Source: Afipia sp. (GTDB lineage Bacteria; Pseudomonadota; Alphaproteobacteria; Rhizobiales; Xanthobacteraceae). Taken from it: a stretch of 64,000 nucleotides of DNA. Numbering within the stretch: position 1 is the first letter of the stretch; each line of letters starts with the position of its first letter. The position numbers and the translations under genes are program-made. The notes under the pieces are model-generated. The model was not told where the DNA came from. It was given only the letters and a program-made list of their open reading frames with translations, and searched no databases. Below, in pieces: positions 54,636 through 62,769 of this stretch. The DNA lies in NCBI GenBank assembly GCA_017308595.1, contig JAFKER010000019.1:1-64000 (forward strand), in the 5' to 3' direction.

Positions 54636-54662
54636 TCGTTTTGCGTAATTTAACCGATCAGA

Positions 54663-54848
54663 TCACTTGATGCTGACGAAAGTGCCCCAGACCGCGGCAA
54701 GCCCAGCGGCGATCAGAACGTACAAGGGGTGCCGGCAGAACATGTCGCCGTAGAGGCACATCTGCGCACCGAACTTGCCCAACTGACCATGGTCGGCGGC
54801 GTAAAAGAGACCGGACAAGACAACCAAAAGACCGGCGACGAAGTACAT
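54663..54848 (-). CDS. Small two-helix membrane protein (61 aa), C-x2-G-x3-C-x2-P family
   Basis: ATG at 54848 follows AAAGGAT. Two hydrophobic segments (residues 2-17 and about 42-58) flank a loop holding Cys31, Gly34, Cys38 and Pro41. The loop spacing and overall plan match the 65-residue protein at 5628-5825. It converges on ndvB. Function unknown. Confidence 0.68.
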   Translation of the reverse strand: MYFVAGLLVVLSGLFYAADHGQLGKFGAQMCLYGDMFCRHPLYVLIAAGLAAVWGTFVSIK

Positions 54849-54954
54849 TTCCGTTATCCTTTCGCGGCAGAGCCGCATGTGGGCACGGCGTCATTCTTGC
54901 TGCGATTCCCCCTTCCCGTCGAGAAGGCGGCAATCCTGCTGCTTCAAGGATTCA

Positions 54955-55030
54955 TGGTGAGCGCGGAGGGACTCGAACCCTCGACCCCATGATTAAAAGT
55001 CACGTGCTCTACCGCCTGAGCTACGCGCTC
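54955..55030 (-). tRNA. tRNA-Lys (UUU anticodon)
   Basis: The minus strand reads GAGCGCG...CGCGCTC-A-CCA with a 7-bp acceptor stem, D-loop TAGCTCAGGCGGTAGAGCA, anticodon loop CTTTTAA and T-arm GGTTCGAGTCC. The CCA end is encoded. All four arms fold normally over 76 bases. Confidence 0.97.
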
Positions 55031-55199
55031 ACGTGTGGCGGTGTGTAGGTGGCGGGTGGATGTGGGTCAAGAGCGAGCCTGCATCCTTGTTCAGGCTGTG
55101 GAATTCGTAGCGGCACTCCCCGTTCCCATACCGGCAGATGGCAATTGACAGAGGAACAAAAAGAGAACAATTTGATGCAAAACCAGCCGGAGATTACTG

Positions 55200-55451
55200 A
55201 TGGCCGATATTTTCTACTACGTAGCGCTGCCATTCGCCGAGGACGACGAAGGATCTCTCGTCGCCGGAACAGCAGAAGAATTCCAGAGCGCGTCGACAGC
55301 GATACGCCGCGCGGAAACACTGTCGCGAACATCTGGGGCGATCGGAGCAGTGGCCTTCACCCGGTCAGGCGATCCGATGATCGGTGAGTTCAGCGATGCG
55401 GTGATTTTAAAGGCTTTCGGCAATGTGCCGGCGGATCTCAGCACCCTGTAG
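55200..55451 (+). CDS. Hypothetical protein, 83 aa
   Basis: This small soluble protein begins M-A-D-I-F-Y-Y-V-A-L-P-F-A-E-D-D-E-G. It contains a helical middle (S-A-S-T-A-I-R-R-A-E-T-L-S) and A-V-A-F-T-R-S-G-D-P. An upstream GGAG supports the start weakly. The alternating pattern suggests a compact alpha/beta fold. Not recognised. Confidence 0.6.
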   Translation: MADIFYYVALPFAEDDEGSLVAGTAEEFQSASTAIRRAETLSRTSGAIGAVAFTRSGDPMIGEFSDAVILKAFGNVPADLSTL

Positions 55452-55480
55452 ACAGATCTCGCTCGCCGCTCAGATGGAGG

Positions 55481-55648
55481 TCAGGATCGTCGATCCTCCT
55501 GTTCCTTCAACTCATCCTCGCTCAGATCATTCCGGGGCGTGGCGAAGTCATCGCTGTCGGGGTCGACCTTGAACGGCGCATTCTTCGTTGGATCCGGCAA
55601 ACGCTTTTTCGCCTGCCCGCCGTCGCCGCCCTTTTTCTTTCCACTCAT
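55481..55648 (-). CDS. Small highly charged protein, 55 aa
   Basis: ATG at 55648 follows AGGAAA. The product starts M-S-G-K-K-K-G-G-D-G-G and ends with an acidic stretch (D-P-D-S-D-D-F then L-S-E-D-E-L-K-E-Q-E). It looks disordered. Such short charged proteins are common in this group; no function is known. Confidence 0.5.
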   Translation of the reverse strand: MSGKKKGGDGGQAKKRLPDPTKNAPFKVDPDSDDFATPRNDLSEDELKEQEDRRS

Positions 55649-55756
55649 CCGCTGGTTTCCTGCCTGCTGCCGGTATGGCTGCATCGCCTCACCTGAATAT
55701 GGCTGAGAGACAGCGCTTCTGCTACGCCTGTCCACCAGATTTCGAGGATGGCCTTC

Positions 55757-56689
55757 ATGACGGATTCGCTTGCCGCTTCTGGGGAGAACTCAGCAACCGA
55801 TTTCGACGTGCCGATTCCCTACATGCAGCGGACGCGGGACTATTACCTCGCCATCGGCTACGATACGCCATACCGCTGGGCTCACAACATTGCGGCGCCG
55901 TTCCAGCCGCTGAAGAAACCGTTGGCACAATCGCGCGTCGCCATCATCACCACGGCCGCCCGCTTCGACCCGACAAAAGGCGATCAAGGACCAGGCGCGG
56001 CCTATAACGGAAGTGCGAAATTCTATCAGGTCTATGACGGCGACGCATCACAGCAGCACGACCTGCGAATCTCCCACATCGCCTACGACCGTGCGCACAC
56101 ATCGGCGACCGACATGAGCACCTGGTTCCCGCTGGCGCAACTCCATCGCCTTGCGGGCGAAGGGCGAATCGGATCGCTCGCACCGCGCTTCTTCGGCGCG
56201 CCGACCAATCGCAGCCATCGCGTCACCACGGAGACCGACGCGCCAGAAATTCTCGAGCGCTGCAAGGCAGACAATGTCGACGCCGTCGTGCTCGTACCGA
56301 ACTGTCCGGTCTGCCATCAGACCACAGCGCTGGTTGCGCGCCACCTCGAAGCCAACGGAATTTCCACCGTTCTGATGGGTTGCGCCAAGGACATCGTGGA
56401 ACACGCCGCTGTTCCAAGATTTCTGTTCAGCGACTTTCCGTTGGGTAATTCAGCCGGCAAGCCTCATGACGCCTCCTCTCAGGCGTTCACACTGGAACTG
56501 GCACTCAAAGTGCTGGAAAGCGCACCGGGGCCACAGACAACCGTTCAGTCGCCGCTACGCTGGAGCGAAGACGCGTCATGGAAGCGTGACTACAACAATG
56601 TGGAGCGCATGGCACCGGAAGAACTTGCGCGCCGCCGCCGTGACTTCGATGCTCAGAAGGAAGCCGCACGCGCCAATCGCGTGGCGTAG
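55757..56689 (+). CDS. GrdB/PrdB-like reductase family protein with Cys-x2-Cys
   Basis: This 310-residue protein resembles the selenoprotein B family of glycine/betaine/proline reductases: S-H-I-A-Y-D-R-A-H-T near residue 110, then F-P-L-A-Q-L-H-R-L-A-G-E-G-R-I-G. The usual selenocysteine site is V-P-N-C-P-V-C (Cys188 and Cys191, approximate), with ordinary cysteines. Such relatives occur in aerobes without the clostridial complex, and their substrate is unknown. ATG at 55757 has GAGG at a normal distance; one three codons upstream (55748) does not. It is not in an operon. Confidence 0.68.
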   Translation: MTDSLAASGENSATDFDVPIPYMQRTRDYYLAIGYDTPYRWAHNIAAPFQPLKKPLAQSRVAIITTAARFDPTKGDQGPGAAYNGSAKFYQVYDGDASQQHDLRISHIAYDRAHTSATDMSTWFPLAQLHRLAGEGRIGSLAPRFFGAPTNRSHRVTTETDAPEILERCKADNVDAVVLVPNCPVCHQTTALVARHLEANGISTVLMGCAKDIVEHAAVPRFLFSDFPLGNSAGKPHDASSQAFTLELALKVLESAPGPQTTVQSPLRWSEDASWKRDYNNVERMAPEELARRRRDFDAQKEAARANRVA

Positions 56690-56935
56690 CTACTCGGACT
56701 TTCCCGCCGCCTTGCGCAAGGCCGCGTTGATCCGGTCCTGCCAGCCAGGACCACCCTCCTGAAAATATTCAAGAACGTCCTGATCGATCCGGATCGAGAC
56801 GAGTTCTCTGACGCCAGGAATCGCGGCCTGTCTCGGCGGCGCCTCCGCCACCTTCGCGGTCACGGATTTGAATGCAGCCTCAGCCTCTGTTTTCGCATCG
56901 CTGAGCGTGCGTGGCCGCCTCGGAGGAGATGCCAT
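56690..56935 (-). CDS. BrnA-like antitoxin, no adjacent toxin
   Basis: This 81-residue protein has a charged N-terminus and a C-terminal block V-S-I-R-I-D-Q-D-V-L-E-Y-F-Q-E-G-G-P-G-W-Q-D-R-I-N-A-A-L-R, the ribbon-helix-helix of BrnA antitoxins. BrnA normally follows and neutralises the BrnT RNase. Its neighbours here are cysK upstream and a GrdB-like gene, so it is an orphan, perhaps a stand-alone regulator. Its start lies 2 bp after the cysK stop. Confidence 0.78.
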   Translation of the reverse strand: MASPPRRPRTLSDAKTEAEAAFKSVTAKVAEAPPRQAAIPGVRELVSIRIDQDVLEYFQEGGPGWQDRINAALRKAAGKSE

Positions 56936-56937
56936 GC

Positions 56938-57921
56938 TCAGATCCCCTCGAACAATGCTGTCGACAAATAGCGCTCGGAGAAAGACGGAATGATCGCGAG
57001 AATGGTCTTGCCCGCATTTTCCGGCTGCTTGCCGAGTTCGAGCGCCGCAGCGATGGCCGCTCCGGACGATATGCCGCCGGGAATGCCTTCGCTGCGCGCC
57101 AGCGCGCGTGAGGTTGCAATCGCGGTCGCGCTGTCGATCTTCACGATTTCGTTGATCACCGATCGATCAAGAATATCCGGAACGAAACCTGCGCCAATGC
57201 CCTGAATCTTGTGCGGCGAATGCTGACCGCCGGACAGGACCGGGCTTTCCATTGGCTCCACCGCGACAACACGCACGGATGGCTTGCGCTGCTTCAGGAC
57301 CTGCCCGACACCGGTGATGGTGCCGCCGGTTCCCACTCCCGCGACGAAGATATCAATGTTGCCCTGCGTGTCGTTCCATATCTCCTCCGCGGTCGTGCGA
57401 CGATGCACTTCGGGATTGGCCAGATTCTTGAACTGCTGCGGCATCACCGAATTGGGTGTGTTGCGGATCAATTCTTCCGCGGTTGCAATCGCGCCCTTCA
57501 TACCCTGCGCTGCCGGCGTCAGAACAATTTCCGCGCCGAGAAACGCCAACATCTTGCGGCGTTCAATGGACATCGATTCCGGCATCACGAGTTTCAGCCG
57601 ATACCCTCGCGAGGCTGCGACGAAGGCCAGCGCGATTCCTGTGTTGCCGGAGGTCGGCTCGATCAGAACGGTGTCCTGATTGATGATACCGGCCTTTTCC
57701 ATCGCGATGACCATCGCCGCGCCGATGCGATCCTTCACGCTTGCAGCCGGATTGAAATACTCAAGTTTGGCGAGAATTGTCGCTTTCACGCCATTTTGCT
57801 CAGGCATCCGGCGAAGCCGAACGATCGGCGTATCGCCAAACGCATCAACAATGCTGTCGTAAATCCGTCCGCGCCCCGGCGCGCGCGCCTGTGAAGCACT
57901 CGGCTGCGATTTCACGTCCAT
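56938..57921 (-). CDS. cysK: Cysteine synthase A (O-acetylserine sulfhydrylase)
   Basis: CysK replaces the acetyl group of O-acetylserine with sulfide. The 327-residue PLP enzyme has [12 protein letters not shown] with the PLP lysine near residue 62, [11 protein letters not shown] near 88, V-G-T-G-G-T-I-T-G near 195 and G-I-S-S-G-A near 286. The C-terminus ends [11 protein letters not shown]. The preceding cysteine-supply role links it only loosely to its neighbours; it may be co-transcribed with the BrnA-like gene. Confidence 0.95.
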   Translation of the reverse strand: MDVKSQPSASQARAPGRGRIYDSIVDAFGDTPIVRLRRMPEQNGVKATILAKLEYFNPAASVKDRIGAAMVIAMEKAGIINQDTVLIEPTSGNTGIALAFVAASRGYRLKLVMPESMSIERRKMLAFLGAEIVLTPAAQGMKGAIATAEELIRNTPNSVMPQQFKNLANPEVHRRTTAEEIWNDTQGNIDIFVAGVGTGGTITGVGQVLKQRKPSVRVVAVEPMESPVLSGGQHSPHKIQGIGAGFVPDILDRSVINEIVKIDSATAIATSRALARSEGIPGGISSGAAIAAALELGKQPENAGKTILAIIPSFSERYLSTALFEGI

Positions 57922-58153
57922 GCCGGATTCTCCCTTTCAATCAAATGCGAACCATCAGAGAGGGTTACGCAAAACTATCGGCTCCCGCCATTAAGGGCGG
58001 CAGCCGCCCTCCATGCAAGTGGTTAGACGTGCACATCAACTGGACATTGCGTCGCAAAATGCAATTTCTCAAAAGAAACGCATTTGTGTTGCGACATCTT
58101 CAAACTCCCATGCCTATAGTGGCCGTAAGTTCAAATCCGGCAGGGAGGTCACG

Positions 58154-58366
58154 ATGCCAGCACTCGCTGAAATTCTGTCGACCAGGCCATCACGCCTACC
58201 CCCGCGCATGTGCGACCGGCCTATTTGCACGATCTGCGCAGACTCGATGGTCGCAGCAGAAGCCTCCGCGTTTCTGTCCGACAATGTGATCAGCTATCTG
58301 TGGACCTGCGATAATTGCGGTTACGGCTTCGTAACGAAGCACTCCACGAAGATCGTCTGCAACTGA
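58154..58366 (+). CDS. Small putative zinc-ribbon protein, 70 aa
   Basis: ATG at 58154 follows GGGAGG. Two Cys pairs, C-T-I-C (about residues 25-28) and C-D-N-C (about 52-55), are spaced as in a zinc ribbon, and a further Cys stands at 69. The chain between them is aromatic (N-V-I-S-Y-L-W-T). Metal binding is inferred from the pattern; no family was recognised. Confidence 0.65.
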   Translation: MPALAEILSTRPSRLPPRMCDRPICTICADSMVAAEASAFLSDNVISYLWTCDNCGYGFVTKHSTKIVCN

Positions 58367-58387
58367 CTTCACATCGCGGATCTTGCT

Positions 58388-59521
58388 TCAGCGCGGGGCG
58401 ATATCGCCCCGCGCCCATCCCTCGCGCACCGATACACGGTAGTCATCGAATGTACCCGCAGCGATAGCGGCGCGCGCGCCGCTCATCAGGCTTTGATAGT
58501 AAGCCACATTGATTTCAGACAGCAGCATTGCGCCCAGCGCCTCCTCGGACTTGACGAGATGGTGCAGGTAAGCGCGCGAATAATCCCGTGCCGAACGCCA
58601 GGGACTCTCTTCATCCAGTGGCCGCGGATCATCCGCGTGTCGCGCATTACGCAGATTGATAATTCCGCGGCGCGTAAACACATGGCCGTGACGGCCATTT
58701 CGCGTCGGCATCACGCAATCGAACATGTCAATGCCGCGCGCTATAGCCTCCAGCATATCTTCGGGTGTACCGACGCCCATCAGGTAGCGCGGCCTCTCCT
58801 GCGGCAGGACCGGCGCAACCTCTTCGATCATCGCCAGCATCACGGCCTGCGGCTCGCCGACCGCAAGTCCGCCGACCGCGTAACCATGGAAACCGACGTC
58901 GATCAGTCTGCGTGCGCTGTCACGGCGCAGTTCGGGAACGTCACCGCCCTGAACGATGCCGAACAACATATATCCGTCAGACGCGGTCTCGAACGCGCGC
59001 TTGCTGCGTTCCGCCCAGCGGATCGACAACAGCATCGCACGTTCGATATCGGCCCGCTCAGCCGGAAGCCGCACACATTCATCCAATTGCATGGCAATGT
59101 CGGAGCCCAGCAGCCGCTGCACTTCGATGGCACGTTCGGGCGACAATTCCACCTTGGTGCCGTCGATATGCGAACTGAATGTTACGGCATGTTCAGTGAC
59201 TTTGCGCAACTTCGCCAGCGACATGACCTGAAAGCCGCCCGAGTCGGTCAGCATCGGACCGTTCCAGGTGGTGAACTTCTGCAAGCCCCCGAGCGCAGCA
59301 ATGCGCTCTGCTCCAGGCCGCAGCATCAGATGATAAGTATTCCCAAGCACGATATCGGCGCCGGTCTCGCGAATGTCGCGCCAGTGGATGCTCTTCATCG
59401 CACCTGCGGTGCCCACCGGCATAAAGGCGGGCGTTCGCACGCCCCCATGGGGCGTCGTTAGTTCACCTGTGCGCGCTTCGCCGTCGCGACCGAGAAGCTT
59501 GAAGTGGTTGGGAACGCTCAT
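58388..59521 (-). CDS. tgt: tRNA-guanine transglycosylase Tgt
   Basis: Tgt swaps guanine-34 for preQ1 in Asp, Asn, His and Tyr tRNAs. The 377-residue protein has the catalytic region L-T-D-S-G-G-F-Q-V-M-S near residue 92 and V-Q-G-G near 189. The zinc-site region here is F-D-C-V-M-P-T-R-N-G-R-H-G. Notably the usual C-x-C-x2-C-x25-H zinc motif appears altered, with D-D-P-R-P-L-D-E-E-S at that place, a form seen in some alphaproteobacteria. It follows queA in the queuosine operon. Confidence 0.94.
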   Translation of the reverse strand: MSVPNHFKLLGRDGEARTGELTTPHGGVRTPAFMPVGTAGAMKSIHWRDIRETGADIVLGNTYHLMLRPGAERIAALGGLQKFTTWNGPMLTDSGGFQVMSLAKLRKVTEHAVTFSSHIDGTKVELSPERAIEVQRLLGSDIAMQLDECVRLPAERADIERAMLLSIRWAERSKRAFETASDGYMLFGIVQGGDVPELRRDSARRLIDVGFHGYAVGGLAVGEPQAVMLAMIEEVAPVLPQERPRYLMGVGTPEDMLEAIARGIDMFDCVMPTRNGRHGHVFTRRGIINLRNARHADDPRPLDEESPWRSARDYSRAYLHHLVKSEEALGAMLLSEINVAYYQSLMSGARAAIAAGTFDDYRVSVREGWARGDIAPR

Positions 59522-59537
59522 TTGGCGAGTTTATGGG

Positions 59538-60614
59538 TCAGGTTGGCTGACGAAACAACAGCGACGCGTCGCCATACGAGTAGAAACGATAGCCGGTTGC
59601 GATGGCGTGTGCATAAGCCTGCTGCATGGTCTCCAACCCGCTGAAAGCCGAAACCAGCATGAAGAGGGTCGAGCGTGGCAGGTGGAAGTTCGTCATCAAG
59701 ACATCCACGGCCTTGAAGCGGTAGCCGGGCGTAATGAAGATCGCCGTTTCCGCGGTGAAGGACTGGATCGTGCCGTCATCCGCCGCGGCGCTTTCCAGAA
59801 GCCGCAGCGATGTCGTGCCCACCGCGACGATCCTACCTCCCTTGGCTCGGGCGACATTGAGCGCAGCAGCGGTTTCGGTGGACACCGTCCCCCACTCTGC
59901 GTGCATCTTGTGGCCGTCCGTGTCGTCGGCTTTCACCGGAAGAAATGTCCCTGCCCCGACATGCAACGTCACGCGATGCAGGCCAATACCGCGCTCGCGC
60001 AAGGCAGCCTCAAGAGCCGGAGTAAAATGCAGCCCCGCTGTCGGAGCCGCGACTGCCCCTTCGCTCACCGCGAACATGGTCTGGTAGTCGGTGGTGTCAC
60101 GCTCGTCCGGCGTGCGGCGCGAGGCGATGTAGGGTGGCAGCGGCGGCGCACCGACATCGGCGATCGCCTGATCCAGAATCGGCCCATGAAACGAGAATGA
60201 GAGCGTCACCTCGCCGTTCTCGCCCTTGTGCTCGACCTGCGCGTCGAGATTGCCGAGCAGGCAGACGCGGCCTTCGTTGCCGAAGCGAATGGCATCACCC
60301 TGCGCGAGCTTCTTTGCGGGCTTGACCAACGCCTGCCAGCGCGAGCCATCAAGGCGCTTGATCAAGGTTGCTTCGATCTTCGGTTCAGTTTCCCGGCCGA
60401 CGCGTCGGCCGATCAATTGCGCCGGAATGACCTTGGTGTCGTTGACGACAAGCTGGTCGCCGGGCTGCAGGAAGCTCGGCAGATCGGCCACCGTCGCATC
60501 AGTCAACGGCTGCCCCGGTTTCACAACGAGCATGCGGGCCGCATCACGCGGGCTGACGGGCCGTAGCGCGATGTTGGCTTCCGGAAGTTCGAAATCGAAG
60601 AGGTCAGTACGCAT
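59538..60614 (-). CDS. queA: S-adenosylmethionine:tRNA ribosyltransferase-isomerase QueA
   Basis: QueA transfers the ribose of SAM to preQ1-tRNA and makes epoxyqueuosine. The 358-residue protein starts [12 protein letters not shown] and contains A-A-P-T-A-G-L-H-F and [13 protein letters not shown] near residues 205-235, then [17 protein letters not shown]. The ATG at 60614 gives the usual length. It lies 16 bp before tgt, so the two form one unit. Confidence 0.96.
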   Translation of the reverse strand: MRTDLFDFELPEANIALRPVSPRDAARMLVVKPGQPLTDATVADLPSFLQPGDQLVVNDTKVIPAQLIGRRVGRETEPKIEATLIKRLDGSRWQALVKPAKKLAQGDAIRFGNEGRVCLLGNLDAQVEHKGENGEVTLSFSFHGPILDQAIADVGAPPLPPYIASRRTPDERDTTDYQTMFAVSEGAVAAPTAGLHFTPALEAALRERGIGLHRVTLHVGAGTFLPVKADDTDGHKMHAEWGTVSTETAAALNVARAKGGRIVAVGTTSLRLLESAAADDGTIQSFTAETAIFITPGYRFKAVDVLMTNFHLPRSTLFMLVSAFSGLETMQQAYAHAIATGYRFYSYGDASLLFRQPT

Positions 60615-60628
60615 GATGCTCAAATGTC

Positions 60629-60654
60629 GATGGCCGGGACATCGCCCGGCCATC
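60629..60654. repeat. Perfect palindrome between ppi and queA
   Basis: GATGGCCGGG-ACATCG-CCCGGCCATC forms a 10-bp perfect stem in the 68-bp gap upstream of queA. It is the same stem type as in the compound element near recG and is probably a truncated copy of that repeat. Confidence 0.7.
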
Positions 60655-60682
60655 GGTTCGCAAAGCCGGTCTCTGGCACAAA

Positions 60683-61150
60683 TCAGGCGGCGTCTGACGC
60701 CATATGCGCCTTGACGATTTTGTCCGGATTCTGCACGGGCTCGCCGCGCTTGATCTTGTCGACATTCTCCATGCCGGACGTCACCTTGCCCCAGACAGTA
60801 TATTGCTTGTCGAGGAACCGTGCGTCGTCGAAGCAGATGAAGAACTGCGAGTTGGCAGAATCAGGATTGGCCGCACGTGCCATGGAGGCCGTGCCACGGA
60901 CATGCGGCTCGGCGTTGAATTCGGCTTTGATGTTCGGATACTTCGATCCGCCGGTGCCGGTACCCTGCGGGCAGCCGGTCTGAGCCATGAAACCGTCGAT
61001 CACGCGGTGAAAGACGATGCCGTCATAGAAGCCCTCACGAACCAGCTTCTTGATATGTTCGACATGGCCCGGTGCAAGATCCGGGCGCATTTCGATGGTC
61101 ACCGGACCCTGCGTGGTCTCGAGGATCAGGGTGTTTTCAGCGTCTGCCAT
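60683..61150 (-). CDS. Cytoplasmic peptidyl-prolyl cis-trans isomerase (cyclophilin)
   Basis: This 155-residue cyclophilin has no export signal. [22 protein letters not shown] and [10 protein letters not shown] are the catalytic blocks. It is about 55% like its neighbour at 61207 by eye, so the two arose by duplication. It lies in the coaD-ppi-ppi-queA-tgt series. Confidence 0.93.
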   Translation of the reverse strand: MADAENTLILETTQGPVTIEMRPDLAPGHVEHIKKLVREGFYDGIVFHRVIDGFMAQTGCPQGTGTGGSKYPNIKAEFNAEPHVRGTASMARAANPDSANSQFFICFDDARFLDKQYTVWGKVTSGMENVDKIKRGEPVQNPDKIVKAHMASDAA

Positions 61151-61206
61151 GATGTTTCCTTTGCAGATTGAGGAACCCGCAACTCCTGCAGGTTGCCTGA
61201 CTCGTA

Positions 61207-61749
61207 TTACTTGATGTCGGAGGCGACCTGCACCTTGACCATTTTGTCGGGGTCCTGAACCGGCTCGCCACGCTTGATCTTGTCCACGACATCCATGCCG
61301 GACACGACTTCACCGACAACCGTGTACTTGCCGTTCAGGAAGCTGCCGTCAGCGAACATGATAAAGAATTGTGAATTAGCCGAATTCGGATCGCTCGCCC
61401 GCGCCATGCCCACAATGCCGCGCTTGAAGGGAACATTCGAGAATTCCGCCGGAAGGTTCGGATACTTCGACCCGCCCGTGCCGTTGAACTTCTGGCCATC
61501 GCCGGTCTGCGCCATAAAACCTTCGATCACGCGATGGAACGGCACGTTGTTGTAGTAGCCGTCTCGCGCCAGTTGTTTGATGCGTTCGGCATGTTTAGGG
61601 GCCAAATCCGTGCGGAGTTTTACGATCACCCGCCCCTTGGTGGTGTCGATGACGATCGCGTTGGCCTTGTCGAGACCGGCCGGAAGCGCCTGCGAAAAAG
61701 CGGGTGTTGCAAAAACAAAAGCCGCGAGAACGGCAAGAATGCGGATCAT
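61207..61749 (-). CDS. Periplasmic peptidyl-prolyl cis-trans isomerase (cyclophilin)
   Basis: This 180-residue cyclophilin carries a signal peptide (M-I-R-I-L-A-V-L-A-A-F-V-F-A-T-P-A-F-S-Q) missing from the next gene. It has F-H-R-V-I-E-G-F-M-A-Q-T-G-D-G and Q-F-F-I-M-F. It is expected to help fold exported proteins. Start at 61749 is clear from the leader. Confidence 0.93.
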   Translation of the reverse strand: MIRILAVLAAFVFATPAFSQALPAGLDKANAIVIDTTKGRVIVKLRTDLAPKHAERIKQLARDGYYNNVPFHRVIEGFMAQTGDGQKFNGTGGSKYPNLPAEFSNVPFKRGIVGMARASDPNSANSQFFIMFADGSFLNGKYTVVGEVVSGMDVVDKIKRGEPVQDPDKMVKVQVASDIK

Positions 61750-61771
61750 GAGAACTCCGGATCAGAGGAAT

Positions 61772-62272
61772 TTATTTGCCGGCAAACTTTGTCTTCAGGC
61801 GCGCGGCGACCGCCTTGGGCACGAAGTGAGACACGTCTCCACCCATCCCAGCGATTTGACGCACCAGTGTGGCGGTGATCGGGCGAACGGTGGCGGAAGC
61901 AGGCAAGAAGACAGTGCGAATCTCTGGCATGAGCGTCTGGTTCATGCCCGCGATTTGCATTTCATAGTCGAGATCAGTGCCGTCACGAAGGCCACGGATC
62001 AGGATCGTAGCCCCTGCCCGCTGAGCTGCAGTCACGGTCAGGTCACTGAACGTCACACAATCGATCTCGCATTTGGCACTGGCAGCAATCGGCGCGAATA
62101 CCTCCCGGATCATTTCCTGCCGTTCCTCAACCGGAAACAGCGGAGCCTTGCCGGGATGGATGCCGATCGCAACGACAAGCCGGTCGACCAGGCTGCAGGC
62201 CTGCCGCACGACATCCAGATGACCATTTGTGACAGGGTCGAACGACCCGGGATAGAGCGCAATACGGGACAT
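61772..62272 (-). CDS. coaD: Phosphopantetheine adenylyltransferase CoaD
   Basis: CoaD is the fourth step of coenzyme A synthesis. The 166-residue protein has [14 protein letters not shown] near residue 7, a nucleotidyltransferase motif in which His18 binds ATP, and [13 protein letters not shown] near residue 88. It has the normal length and is followed by the two cyclophilin genes. Confidence 0.95.
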   Translation of the reverse strand: MSRIALYPGSFDPVTNGHLDVVRQACSLVDRLVVAIGIHPGKAPLFPVEERQEMIREVFAPIAASAKCEIDCVTFSDLTVTAAQRAGATILIRGLRDGTDLDYEMQIAGMNQTLMPEIRTVFLPASATVRPITATLVRQIAGMGGDVSHFVPKAVAARLKTKFAGK

Positions 62273-62436
62273 GCTTCCTCCTAACCCGGCGCAGCGACCA
62301 CCGCAAGCTGAGCCGGTTCCCGAATAGCTGCCCCCATATCCCGATCTTATTTTTTAAGATCCTGTGAACTTTTAACCCCCGCCGCGCGTCATCCCGGTGA
62401 GCGGCTGCCAAGGCCGAAGCGACAGGGACGCGGACC

Positions 62437-62691
62437 ATGATCAAAGCACTTTCGGCAGTGGCCATTGCGGTGTTCGCAGCAGCAGCGGTGACTATTTTGC
62501 CAAGCTTTGCCCCGCCCGTCGCGGCCAGCGCGCCTCTGGTCTTGGCCAAGGCTGACCGGCTACCGCTTCTGGCGCCGACGCCAGCTTGCGCCAGCCAGAA
62601 CTGGCCCAACATCGAGGCCGCGTGCTTGCGCCGCACAAACTCAAAGGCAACGATTCAACCGGTGCGGCGGGTGACGGCCGATCGCGGGTAA
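62437..62691 (+). CDS. Small exported protein, 84 aa, two cysteines
   Basis: An export signal occupies residues 1-31 (A-V-A-I-A-V-F-A-A-A-A-V-T-I-L). The mature part is short with C-A-S-Q-N-W-P-N-I-E-A-A-C, two cysteines twelve apart, likely disulfide-bonded. It is divergent from coaD. No function is known. Confidence 0.6.
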   Translation: MIKALSAVAIAVFAAAAVTILPSFAPPVAASAPLVLAKADRLPLLAPTPACASQNWPNIEAACLRRTNSKATIQPVRRVTADRG

Positions 62692-62769
62692 GTTCCGGTA
62701 TAAGTTCGCGCTTCTGCTAAAATGCCTAGCTACAGATAGCAAAGCGCACAGAGATTTGGCGCGGCGGCC

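Noticed and set aside
56938-57921. cysK considered as cystathionine beta-synthase or CysM
   Set aside because: The motifs and the C-terminus fit CysK, and no CBS domain is present.
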